Source: Pectinophora gossypiella
Taxonomy: Eukaryota; Arthropoda; Insecta; Lepidoptera; Gelechiidae
Length of the DNA stretch: 64,000 nucleotides
Assembly (NCBI RefSeq): GCF_024362695.1
Contig: NC_065404.1
Location: forward strand, 10,518,604-10,582,603
Direction: 5' to 3'
A program made the translations under genes and the position numbers. The notes below the pieces were generated by a model. That model was not told the DNA's origin and ran no database searches. It saw only the letters and a list, made by a program, of their open reading frames with translations. This document shows positions 12,221 to 23,170 of this stretch, in pieces (position 1 is the stretch's first letter; every line of letters begins with the position of its first letter).

Positions 12221-12969
12221 CTCAAACGAGTGCGCGATCGCGCCGCGTTTGTTATGGGCCGTCTTCATTGTCTCCTTAACAAGCGAAGTAAATTGTCCCT
12301 TAGGAATAAGGTGAAAATCTACACGACTTGCATCCGTCCGATCATGACCTATGCAGGGGTAGTTTTCGCTCATGCGAGTCCCTCTCAAATTCACCGTCTA
12401 CAGGTAATACAAAATCGTTTCATGCGGAAAGCCACGGAAGCTCCGTGGTTCCTTCGCAATGAAAATCTGCACATTGACCTAGGTCTGCCAACCATTGCCC
12501 AATGGCTCAAATTAGCTTCCAAACGTTTTTTCGATTCTGCTCCGCACCACCCAAATCCCCTGGTAGTTGCGGCTTCCGAGTACATTCCGCTTAGGGACGG
12601 TACTGAAAAGTATCGGCGTTCGAAGGACGTAATATACGATCCCGACGACGCGATTACTCTAGCCATAGAGACAGCCAATCAGCTCGCGACACCAAACACG
12701 TCAGGTCCCCGATACCGACCCCGCCGGCGTGGTCGACGATTTCCCTCATTCAGCACTTATCGCTATCGACCCGCTAGGGTCGATTAATTCTTTCAAATAT
12801 TTTTCCTCTCAGACGACGCCCTGAGCCGAGGTTCGCGCCCAACTGGGCACCCTCAGGCCTGTTATCTTAAACGTTGTACCGGGTGAGAGCCTTCAGCGCT
12901 CCCCATTTGTCCGGCCAAGTAGTTAATGCCATCTGCGGCAAATCTACAATAAGTCACGTCAAAAAAAAA
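12221..12969 (+). mobile_element. Jockey-like LINE, 5'-truncated, poly(A) end
   Basis: The frame 12221-12787 encodes the last ~187 residues of a jockey-type ORF2: RVRDRAAFVMGRL, the segment IYTTCIRPIMTYAG, HASPSQIHRLQVIQNRFMRK and the C-terminal HHPNPLV motif. This is the region after the reverse transcriptase palm; the catalytic motif itself is lost by truncation. A ~180-bp 3' UTR ends in A9 (12961-12969). Other 3' ends of the same family are at 20339-20470 and 61549-61968, both inverted. The reading frame is intact, so this insertion is not very old. Confidence 0.85.
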
Positions 12970-13059
12970 TCTAGGGAAAGAGTTTCTTCCGTTTTATTCC
13001 GGAATCTGCTTACCTAACCCGATGTTATTTACAGGTCTGTTTTTTATCTGACCTTCCAA

Positions 13060-13190
13060 CCAAAAGGGATGGATTGCCAGCCCAATAAAATAGTACATGA
13101 GCCCAGAAACAAATTCATAGGTGTAGAGCCCACAATGGGATTCGAATCTGCCATCTTAGCAGTGCAAAGACCCAAATTGTCTTTTTACCA
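13060..13190 (-). mobile_element. Probable tRNA-derived SINE remnant
   Basis: GGGATTCGAATC at 13138-13149 is the complement of an RNA polymerase III B box, in a context resembling SINE heads. The A box is not clear. Confidence 0.35.
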
Positions 13191-16100
13191 TTATTGTATA
13201 GAGGTAATATACGTAATATATGTTACTAATCTCACGGCTTTATACCAACGAAACACAAAAAAAACCTTTTTTAAACCGGTTCATATACTTATTTATAGTT
13301 ATTATAATTTATAGTCTTCTACGGTTTCACGCGGGGACCACTTAACATTTTTCAGTGCCATTTCCAGACGATGTGTTTCCCTTTTAAGCTTTTTCCGATG
13401 AAATATCCATTAATTATTTTTATCACGAGCGCCATTTCGGCCCGAATTAAAACGTTGGTCACGGCCCGTCCGTTTCGTCCGAATATCAATAAATACTTAT
13501 AAACACCTATTATCTCGTATTATTTTTGTCGCAAGATAGATATTCTATTAATTGCTTCTTGACGCAAGTAGACTTACCTATCGGTTTCTCGATTAACTCT
13601 TTCATTGCGTGTTCACTATTCATAACCAGTTAATGATGTTGTCAGCTACAAGCAAGCGCCTGTTTCGAATATTTATTTGCACCACTCAAGATGTTTCTGA
13701 TTTTAAATGATATAAAAAACAACATCTACTAAAGAAAATATCATCAAAATGGGACCTGTCTCTGGCAAGTTAGAAGTGAAACCCTTCATTCGCTCCACTA
13801 TGACTCCACGATGTTACCAAAACAATGAATTGAAACCCTTTAACAAGGGTGTAATTATTATGTGGCACGTTTGTATTTCAGCTGGATGTTCGAATATCCT
13901 GACAACAATGCTGTTGCTGACAGAAACTACTAGGCCTACAGTCGCAATTAAATCCAGTCTGTAAACTGTGCTCCGTCCCGGCGAGGCTTTCATGAGTAAT
14001 GTAGCTGTGACGGTAACTCAATTTTCCAGTTTCCAGCTCGTTCTTCCATTAATTTAAAGGTCGTCACTTTCAAAGCGATTACATTTACAAAATAAGTAAA
14101 GAAATTGGTTAGTTAAGTAAATGGAAAATTTAATTATGAGTGTAGGCAAAAAGCTGGTGACACACACTCGTAAACCCTAAAAACATAAAAATTTATGAGG
14201 GACCAACGGAATTTACTTCAAGTTTATTGCAGTACTTAATAAAATAACTACACGTTTCATAGTGCCATCCATGCTGAAAATATTTCACGCCAGTAATTAA
14301 ATAGTTTAAAACTGCTACAGCTTAGTTGGGATCCACGAGTAGCCTCGATCGCAGCAGCTTAACTTCCACTGAACTTGATTGAACTTCGCTGGCAAATGGA
14401 TCCCTCGAGAGGAGTACCGTTTAAAATATTGTAGCTATCCGATTCAGGCAGATGATCAGCAATCTAAAATCCTGTTTCTTTGTCTATTCCTTTAGGACCG
14501 CTTGATTTTTGTACAGGATCTTCGAAATGACACATACAGGACCTTCATAAAGTACTAACCGTTTTATTCTATTGTTACTTTCCACTATAAAGATATAAAA
14601 AGCCTTTCCTCCTTGTGACAAAATGTAGGTGTTTTTATACTGTGACCAATTTTTACGAAATGTAATATAAAATGAAGTATTTTAGCGTAATAAAAGCGTA
14701 AGTTACAAATTGTGTGTGTGAGCCTACAACGGGTTATTGCGAGAGCAAATTTCAAAGATGCTTGGCGAAGGCTTTTCAACGTTAATAAAGTTAATTACTC
14801 CGACGCTAATTGTGCCCGCGTGCCAGGTGTGATTATTGTCTATGTAGCCATGCTATAGAACAGAACATCCGGCGAGACGCACACGTACACTTATATAAAC
14901 CCGAATCCAGCTTCCTTCATTATAGAAATTAGAATATAATAGAGCTCTCACGCTGACACGCTGCAAAAGCTAATTATGTCACTCCCGTTGCAGGTCTTGG
15001 TCGCGTAAAGAGAATATTATATGCGGTGCTTTCTGTAGGTGCCTTCCATTTAAGTTCTGCCTTTCGCCTGTCTAATTAAACTTTTTATTTGTCCGTTTAG
15101 TCTGATCGGACGCACGTCTGAAGCCGTGGTTCTTGCAGCGTCTAGTTTTCAAAGTTTTTTAAATTAACAGCAAACTAAAATTACTAGCACACTCTTTATA
15201 CGGCATCGAAGCATGTAGACTTGCGGAAGATTGTACAGATTTTATAATCAATTTGTTTAAACATCTATCTAATCTATGTTGCAATTTGGAAAACAAAACC
15301 AATTTTTTATTTTGTTAAGTATATTCAAATTATTTAATTAGTTTCTTTAATATAAAACCATTGCTTAGGTGTTGTTAATGTTATTGAAATAAGTAGCTAA
15401 CTTGACTACCATTGTATAAAATTGTTCAATAAGTACATTTAAAGTTTCAATAGCACTTTAACGAATTCGTAATGAAATCGTTTAGGTGATATCGTACATT
15501 GGATTTAAAATCCATTGGCGGGCGTAAGGCTAGAGCGGGCAGGGCGGCGAGACCGAGTGAACCGATTAGGATAATCCGCAGCAGGCGCGGGCGCGGGCGG
15601 CGCGGGCGGCCCGCTAGCCGCATTCAATCTCACACGCCGCACAAACGAACAAACCAAATTATTTTTGCACGACCGCGTTGTTAATTCCGCCATATATGCA
15701 AATTAACCCCGATTTATTTGCTTTATTATTCAACTTACAATCAAAAGCGAAAACACACGTCCATTCCACGTTTTATGCAGGGCATCTAATTTTACACATT
15801 TTGCAAATTAAATTCAAAAGCCTTTTGTTCCAAAACTGAATGGGAAAGCGAGAATCATTATTCTGAATTTTAGCGCTGTGAATTAAAGTTCTAATTCTGC
15901 TACATCCAGAATCCACCACCTGTGTAAAGCTTCCTCCTGCTTGCATTCCCACGCGTTATTTTATTTACCAGCAGGTGTACCAAAAACATTGGTACACACT
16001 GCATTGCACGCTACGACAGAGTACTAACTTCCGTAAGTGTTCGATATTCGTGTATGTAGAATGTAACACGGTTACGATATCTAATAAATCAATGGTTTGT

Positions 16101-16329
16101 TTTTTCCAATACGCGTTCAGGTACCATTGGCGGCAGTTAATCTGATTTCGTCGACGGATCAAATAATTTGCCAGCCAACATGCGGCTCGGGGCGGTTTGC
16201 CCCTCCCCCGCTCCCCCGTGTCGCGCCCCGAATACGTCTGTTATCATAATCACCACTATTCTATGTCAACGTAATCATTTGTAGTTAACTACCGTACACC
16301 ACGAGATACCTAGTTATGGTATGGTCTTC
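13191..16329. other. Unassigned DNA, one GC-rich patch
   Basis: No coding region supported. A short GC-rich patch lies at 15518-15640 (listed separately); another C-rich stretch at about 16185-16235 contains CCCCTCCCCCGCTCCCCC. The rest is AT-rich and unremarkable. Confidence 0.4.
15518..15640. promoter_or_regulatory. GC/CpG-rich patch, function unknown
   Basis: About 120 bp of GGCGGGC / GCGCGGGCGGCGCGGG-type sequence in AT-rich surroundings. CpGs are retained. It could be a promoter, an enhancer or an exon edge. Open frames run through on both strands, as expected of any stop-poor GC-rich DNA, so they are not evidence of coding. Confidence 0.25.
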
Positions 16330-16606
16330 TTCTATCGTGTGGGTTGTGGATGTTACAAACCTAATTCACCCTGCTGTCTGGGATATTATTGAGCCACCAA
16401 ACGCCACTGACATGGCTCACGTAACGACTACTTACTTTCATCAGTAAGTAGTAATTGGGACCAACGACTTAAAGTGCCTTCCGAAGCACGGATTATCTTA
16501 CTTTCGGCCCATCAGGTGATCTGCCTGTAATGTTTTAATAAAACTGGGGATCGCAAAGTGATTATTGCGATATGACCTCACCGGGATTCGAACCCGGGAC
16601 GGTATG
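16330..16606 (-). mobile_element. tRNA-derived SINE, inverted
   Basis: The complement carries a B box (GGTTCGAATCC, about 16585-16595), the AATCACTTTGCGATC block, TGATGGGCCGAAAGTAAGAT and CGTGCTTCGGAAGGCAC, the order seen in the intact SINE inside unit E. The tRNA-like head is shortened on the A-box side. Confidence 0.75.
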
Positions 16607-17454
16607 GTAACACCCATAGAATGAGATTTTTTTCGCGATTTGTCGAAGGTAACACCGATAGACACTAATGTACTCGTATTGTATTGTATTGTATTGTATA
16701 ATATCCGTGAAATTCCAACGGCCGAAAATAACACAGTATTTCCACAAAAGTTGATGTGATATATAGGGCATAATCCTTTTTTCTTTTAACTACACTCCTG
16801 CAGCTCTGTCTGTACTCTATGGCTCCGTTATAATTTGTAGTTAACCACCATTACCCAGAGATAATTTCGGGAAATACATCCGATATGATGACCCTGATTA
16901 CATCAATGTAGGGTGTGAAATTCGTGAAATAAAATGAATATTATTTACCACAGCAGTATTATCTGTTCAGTGTTATTACATAAACAATCGCTCATAATAC
17001 CTAATAGAATGGGTGCTAATTATATACTGAATGACTGTTATGACTCTGTCTATAATAGTATATACTTTAATAAGTAGCTAAATTATTCGTAGCTAATCGC
17101 ACGGGGCAATGTGCTGGCCTAGACCATAGAATAAAGAATAATACTATGTATAGAACGCCAACTCTTCACTCCCCACCAACGTCTGAGCTAGGTTTACTTC
17201 ACTCCCCTCGAACATAGTTTAGACTTGAATCGTATGGCGTCAGACGTCACACACACAGATGCGCCTGTATGATAATGTCTGTGTAAAATGAGGTTGTTTG
17301 TATGAAGTGTCCGAAGTGTGCCTAGACCGCAAAAATATAATACCTTCTTTCAATTTGAACTTGGCAGGTTTCCTTGTGATACTTGTAAAACTTAATAAGT
17401 AGCATCAAGAGGAGTTTTCCATAGCTATTTTTGGTTTTTGTCATCGTTGTTATA

Positions 17455-17715
17455 TAACATAACATAAGTTCACGACATAACATAAGTTCACGACTATATC
17501 CCAATTGGGTAGTCAGATGAACCCCCCAGATGGATCCCTTGCAAGATGAACTAAGTACCCACACCCCACCGAGCTTTCTATTAGACCAACGTGATAGGTG
17601 GTAAGCCGCATCGCCATCTATAATATTCGAGTAAACTGTGTTAGTGTCAACTGCACTTATGATAAATTAATAACTCATTAGTGCAAGTCCGGTACCGGGG
17701 TACAAACTAGTGTAC
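17455..17715 (-). mobile_element. tRNA-derived SINE, second family, inverted
   Basis: Matches the SINE at 34141-34390: GGTACCGGACTTGCA region, TAGTTCATCTTG, GGATCCATCTGG-like segment and a TTATGTTATG tail (present as CATAACATAA at 17459). The pol III head is degraded beyond the GGTACCGGAC segment. Confidence 0.7.
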
Positions 17716-17853
17716 CACAGTGACTTAATTTAATACATGCAAGAATTGAGTTTTATATTAAAAAACCTATTATAATATTTATTAAATATTTGTATTCCTA
17801 TATTATATGTTCCTTTTGTGCAATATAGAACTGTATAATATATCACTCTCTAT

Positions 17854-18090
17854 TTAAGAGCTGCGCTCTTGTCGGTGGAGTAACCGCCATTCCTCTCTTC
17901 TTCCCGCCAAAACCTTCACCTCCCGATACGACACGACCTGCACCTTCTCTTTTATTTGTTTCATAAATGTTATCCTAGGTCTACCCCTTCTTCTCTTCCC
18001 TTCAATTTTTCCTTCTACAATGTTTGTTAATGAATCGTGTCGTATCAGGTGGCCAATCATATTTCCTCTCCGGTTCTCTATAGTCTTCAA
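17854..18090 (-). mobile_element. RTE-like LINE, C-terminal fragment
   Basis: A 78-codon frame ends in GRREEWRLLHRQERSS and contains NMIGHLIRHDSL and KRRRGRPR, the conserved tail of RTE/BovB-type endonuclease-reverse transcriptases (GH..RHD, then GKR.RGRPR, then WR.LHRQ). The catalytic domains are missing, as usual for 5'-truncated copies. A related tail in the other orientation is at 19690-19816. Confidence 0.8.
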
Positions 18091-18592
18091 TATGGTACTC
18101 TTAATATATATTTATTGTAAAATTTATATTTATTATAAAATTTTATAAAGGTACGTTTGGTGAAATGTACATACAGTAAAGTGTATTTAAACTTGGCATT
18201 GAATTTAATTTCAATAAGTATTTATTAGCTTAATAAAGCCATCCGGAACTGGGCCGCCTTTTGAACGGTAATGTTATTGGTGGGATTCAATTTAACATGA
18301 TCATGAATGTACATAATTACATATACTAGTCAATACAAATGTGCATGTAGTGTCATACACAACAATAATTCTATTTTAATAACATGCTCTACATTAACCC
18401 ATGTGCGAGGATAATCCAAATAGATTTTCATGTTAACTATATTAACGTGGATTAGAATTTGCATTAATTTACGATTGCTTACACTGTTAATCTGTATAGG
18501 TATCAGGTGGTAATTGCCAACTACATAACACGAATGATACGCGCCAGTTCGCGGTACCAGATACGTGTTTAATTCGATATTTGCTACAACAT

Positions 18593-18790
18593 ACATACAT
18601 ACATAAACTCACGCCCGTAATCCCTAACGGGGTGGGCAGAGCCACAAGTAATCAAAGACAAATTGCAGCCACTGTTGATACGATGTCGTAAGCTGGATAT
18701 GATGAACCTTATGGTGATAAGGGATCAGCCTATCGCCCATAACATTAGTCCATCATGTTAGAGGACACAATCCCTCTGTCGGTTTTATTT
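18593..18790 (-). mobile_element. Retroposon with (TATG)n tail
   Basis: On the minus strand it ends GTGGCTCTGCCCACCCC...GGGCGTGAGTTTATG followed by (TATG)n. The same unit occurs at 33284-33490, 54601-54807 and, split by a LINE, at 58196-59520. The simple tail indicates retroposition. No pol III boxes are evident, so it is probably a LINE 3' end or LINE-derived SINE. Confidence 0.7.
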
Positions 18791-18897
18791 GCTACAAATA
18801 ACATATATTATGAGTAGGCACTTCATACATTAAGTCATACCTCAAGTCCTATCGGACTATGCACACAACTTGAAGCTAATTTTGGTTTTACAACCGC

Positions 18898-19440
18898 ACT
18901 TGGTCTGCTTCAGCGACAAAAACAATATAGATGGCGCTGTAAAGACTTTCCTTCGTTCAACCTTCTAATATTATGGATAACAGACATATACGAGTACACG
19001 AATTTAAAAAAATAATAAGTTTTAATTTTAATACACACTTCCTCTTTTCCCTTCAACGTTGCTGTGCCCTACAGAGTCCATGTTTTAGTTCCTATGCCTA
19101 TGTAACACCCAATTGTACTACATGTAATGCAATAAATAATTGAGAATTGAATCTTTTAGTTTATTCTTTGTTTTTGGGTAAAAATTATAACCCTTTTTAT
19201 TACACCCAGGCACACAATTAAGTACATCTTCCACCCATTATTATTTTAATCAAAATAGGTATTAACATCATTCTATACCAAATATCAACCAATGTTTATT
19301 TTTATATGTGCTTCTGCCATTACATTGTTATTTGAATAATTATGCACACAAGTTATGAGAAAATAGGTAATTATTACGTTATATCTCGACAGCGCCATCT
19401 ATATTAATTTTTGGAACGCAACGTGGAAATTCCCTCATTA
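18898..19440. mobile_element. MITE-like element with TAGATGGCGC ends, copy 2
   Basis: Opens near CAATATAGATGGCGCTG (18925-18941) and closes with the inverted CAGCGCCATCTATATT and AATTCCCTCATTA. It shares ends with 9378-9590. It contains a later retroposon (19018-19155). No transposase frame. Confidence 0.5.
19018..19155 (+). mobile_element. Retroposon 3' end, GAATTGAAT tail
   Basis: Plus-strand copy of the family at 6176-6345: CAACGTTGCTGTGCCCTACA, GTCCATGTTTTAGTTCC, then GCAATAAATAATTGAGAATT. It contains an AATAAA signal just before the tail. It lies inside the element at 18898-19440. Confidence 0.7.
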
Positions 19441-19689
19441 GTTTACGGCTCATCAGGGTGGCGTTGTATTCATTTCCATAGTAAGTTTAGCAATTAAAAA
19501 AAAGAAACAAGAAAAAAGTGAAAAAAAAGTAAAGTGGTAAAAAAGTGATCAATACGGTATTTTTTTACCATATCAAGATTAATATTACCGGCAACCGAAG
19601 AGGAAATGTGATTGCTCACCAGATATGATACGATTCGTTTATAAAGAACATCATAGAAAGAAAAATTTAAGGACAGAGAGGAAGGGGTA

Positions 19690-19816
19690 CCCCTAGGAAA
19701 ACATTTATGAAACAAATAAAAAAGTAGTGCAGGTCGTGTTTTGTCAGCAGGTGAAGGATTTGGCGGAGAGAAGAGAGGAATGGCGATTACTCCACCGACA
19801 AGAGCGCAGCTATTAA
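19690..19816 (+). mobile_element. RTE-like LINE, extreme 3' end
   Basis: Reads KTFMKQIKK and, after a small frame disturbance, REEWRLLHRQERSY then stop, clearly the same family as 17854-18090. Only ~45 codons survive. Confidence 0.65.
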
Positions 19817-20338
19817 ATAATGAGAGAGAGAGTAGATTGCTAGTATTTCGGCTCGCGGAATTTATCACTAAAAGATTGTACAAGTCTAATAAGAAACTTT
19901 GATACTAAATATACTAACACTTTATACTGTCATAAGTCCATCACGTGGGTGTGGCATATTATACAATAACATGTTTTCCTCTCTCTCTCTCTGTCAGTAT
20001 AAATATCGAGTACCCGTAAAAATAAGGTAGGTAATAATATACATGTTTCGAATTCAATTACGTCAAAATGTACATAAACGTATAAGTAATACATTTCCAC
20101 AATGTCGACGACAAATACCTAAATATTATGAATATGTTTATATATCAATTTACAAACATTGTCTCAATAAAAATATTATCATAACCTTATGTTTACGTCA
20201 ACTTAATTTGAAAGAAAGAAAGAAAGAAACATTTATTTAATTTGATTTAATAGGTTTGTAAACAAAAACGAAAATGTTAAGAAAATATTTTTTGCCATAA
20301 GTAATTAGTTGTTACGACGAACAAGTAAAGATTGTGAA

Positions 20339-20470
20339 TTTTTTTTTTTTTTATTTTACGTGCCACTGATACCACAGGCACTAACTACTTGGCCGGATAA
20401 ATGTGGAGCGCTGAGGGTCTCACACTCTCACTCGGTACAAAATTTAAGACAAGAGACCTGAGAGTGTATC
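20339..20470 (-). mobile_element. Jockey-like LINE 3' UTR remnant
   Basis: T13-14 at 20339-20352 is the complement of the poly(A) tail. It is followed by ACTAACTACTTGGCCGG and GGAGCGCTGAGGGTCTCAC, which match the 3' UTR of 12790-12969 inverted. Confidence 0.75.
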
Positions 20471-20473
20471 TAC

Positions 20474-20702
20474 ACAGGGTGTTAGTGACACCGTAACGAT
20501 TCCTGAGAGGGATGATTCAGACCATGATTCTGAGTTAAAATCAAGTGGAATTTTCCGTCGCAAAATTCATGATTTTTTTTATTATTTTTTTAATAATTTT
20601 CAATTCTATACTTTTGCGATCGAAAATTCCACTTGATATTAACTCAGAATAATGAGCTAAATCAGCCCCCTCAGTATTCGTTACGATGTCACTTACACCC
20701 CG
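20474..20702. repeat. Palindromic repeat element (family P1), copy 2
   Basis: Opens ACAGGGTGTTAGTGACACCG and closes with the inverted TCGTTACGATGTCACTTACA. The two halves (GATTCTGAGTTAAAATCAAG and its inverted partner) can fold into one long hairpin with an A/T-rich loop. Confidence 0.75.
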
Positions 20703-20724
20703 TACCAGTACATACATGTAGGTA

Positions 20725-20955
20725 TGGGTGTTGGTGACACAGTAACGAATACTGAGGGGGACGATTCAGACCATGATTCTGAGTTGATATTAAGTGAAAT
20801 TTCCTGTCGGAAAATTCATGAATTTATTTGTTTTTTTTTTTAATTATTTTGCATTCCATACTTTTGCGACGGAAAATTTCACTTGATATCAACTTAGAAT
20901 CATGGCCCGAATCATCCCCCAAAGTTTTCGTTACGATGTCACTAACACCCTGTAT
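20725..20955. repeat. Palindromic repeat element (family P1), copy 3
   Basis: Begins only 22 bp after copy 2 and has the same palindromic organisation. The end GATGTCACTAACACCCTGTA is the best-preserved terminus in the window. Two such units side by side suggest insertion of one at the end of the other. Confidence 0.75.
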
Positions 20956-23124
20956 TTACTTATTGTAAGCATCTAACAAAGTAAGCCCCAGAGAAACAGC
21001 TTAAACCAATCTTAATTCCGTGATTGCTTGCAAAAGCGTAAATATAATTAAGACATACTGACATTGTACGTGAGTTACTGAGGCAGCACTTCCCTTCAGG
21101 GCTGTCAGTCAAGTTAATCAGCAGTCAGGTTGCTGGAAGATGGATGTCACTGGCGTCATCGATACGCTCGTCTCACTGATGGGAACCCTTCCCTTGTTCC
21201 ATTATACACCTTCCTATATATACTTACAGGTCATATACTCCAATGTAGTATGAAAATGTCATATTATGCTCAGTTACCGGGAATATTGAACCATTCTTAT
21301 GACTAGCCCCTTATGTATTTTTAGATGGCAGATTCTATGTTTGGAAACGAATACCTACACAATACAACTGTATGAAGGCGAGGGGTGCATGTATATACTA
21401 TATACCTCTGCCTACCTCTTCAAGGATACAGGCGTAATGCTTTGTTATGTATGTACCCACACAATCCGATTTGACGAACAAACGGCGCTACAATGCCACA
21501 GTAGATAATCATTGTGTTTTCTAGAAATTATGAACCTACATTCAACAATAAACATACAAATGAATTCACGTGTGTTTTCAAATTAAAAACACGTCCTCAT
21601 ATTTAGTTACACAGTATACAGAAGCCCGGGCAAACATTTTTATGACAAAAAAGAGTACCTTCTTTGTGGATTTGCATGTAAAAATGAAGTGTAATTGTGA
21701 CAAAGTCCTTCATTCAGTAACATTCGGAACTAGGAAAATATGTTAATGTGTGTGTGTGTGTGTTCATTTGTTTATCATTTGCTATAGTGTCCGACAACTA
21801 TCAAGTTATAAACTATTGAATTGGATAGTCGAGTTCCTGAATTTCACTCTAAAGTCATCTACCTAAAACTATTAAGTAACACGTATTATTAAACATGGTT
21901 AAACTTTCGAACCAATGCGCATAATTAAATAACAAAGTTGCAAGTGAACGAAATGGTAAACCGAGTTGACAAACAATATAACTAAACATATTTCACAAAA
22001 GACACGCTTTTTGTGTACAAAGCCTTCTTTATTACTCAATACGCAAATTGAGCGGTTTCAGGTTTAGCATAAAGCCACAAAGATTTATCTTTACACTCAT
22101 CGACGTGACACGCAAACATGCAAAGGTAAAAGCCTCGAGGGTTCGATCGACAAAAACGAGGAGTTAGGATTTGTTTTATAAGTACAGAAATACGCCCACC
22201 AACCGACTTATTTTTTTTTTTTGACAATTGTTTAAAACTTATTAGTTTATCGTAACAAACATTGTTTTGAAAAATAAATGATGTTAGTATTCAAAATTAT
22301 TCACGCTTTATACATTATATATTATAATGAAAGATATAAACGTATACTTTCATTCATTATAATGAAGCCGCATAAACAGACAAGACTTCATTTTATGGCG
22401 CACGAGAACCCGAAAGTAATTTACGTAGAAATAAACATAAACAGGGCCTGTCGTATATGATACAAGTGATCCCACAAATAACGGGCGGAGTACATTGGTA
22501 CACCCGTAATTATTTTACTCGTCACACGTCGCGTACTCGTTACCCGCACTCCGCGCCCTGCGCCCTGGGCGTCGGCGGCGGCGTGAGCCATTTACTGTGC
22601 CATCGCTATTTACCCTCCAGTACATTTATTTATATTATTATACCGTTTTTGCTGCGAGTCGAAACTTTTTTCATTTAGTGTTTTATGCAGATCACTGGTT
22701 GGTTTCAGGTCATCAATATATGAAATAAACAATAGATGGCAATCTAAGTAATGATGCTGATTCAGTGAGGATAAGAACTGCCCATTTCTCCCATCAGATG
22801 TCGCTACTGTTCACCACTTGACAGTTACCCATTCTGTTTCGGTAAACTAACATATTGTTTTGGTTATATGTTTACACTCCCTTTGCGCAGCGTTTAACTG
22901 CAAAATCATAGCGTTATATTCATTCCCTAAAGACCGGAAAGAAGAAAACTTAGAAAAACTTATTTCAATCCCAACTTTTTTTTATCAACTGGCTTTTCTT
23001 TTTCATAACTTAACCTTCAGACGGGTGTCCACGTTGCTTCACATTTTTAGCAATTTATCTTGAATTTTAGCTGGACACTATGGAGAACTGTCAAAATTTA
23101 GGAAATTTCAACAGTGCTAGAAGC
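20956..23124. other. Unassigned DNA
   Basis: Contains a (GT)n tract near 21745 and a GC-rich patch at about 22525-22605. No coding region is supported. TAGATGGC and GATGTCGCTAC near 22733 and 22797 resemble the MITE end motif seen elsewhere. Confidence 0.4.
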
Positions 23125-23170
23125 AAAAACTAGAAGCTGAAATGTAGGCGCATTTCAGCTTCTAGTTTTT
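23125..23170. repeat. Perfect 20-bp hairpin
   Basis: AAAAACTAGAAGCTGAAATG, six-base loop TAGGCG, then the exact complement. It is too short for a canonical microRNA precursor and may be a tiny palindromic insertion or a structural element. Confidence 0.85.

Noticed and set aside
12131..12678. Minus-strand open frames over the LINE
   Set aside because: Shadows of the jockey-like coding frame on the plus strand.
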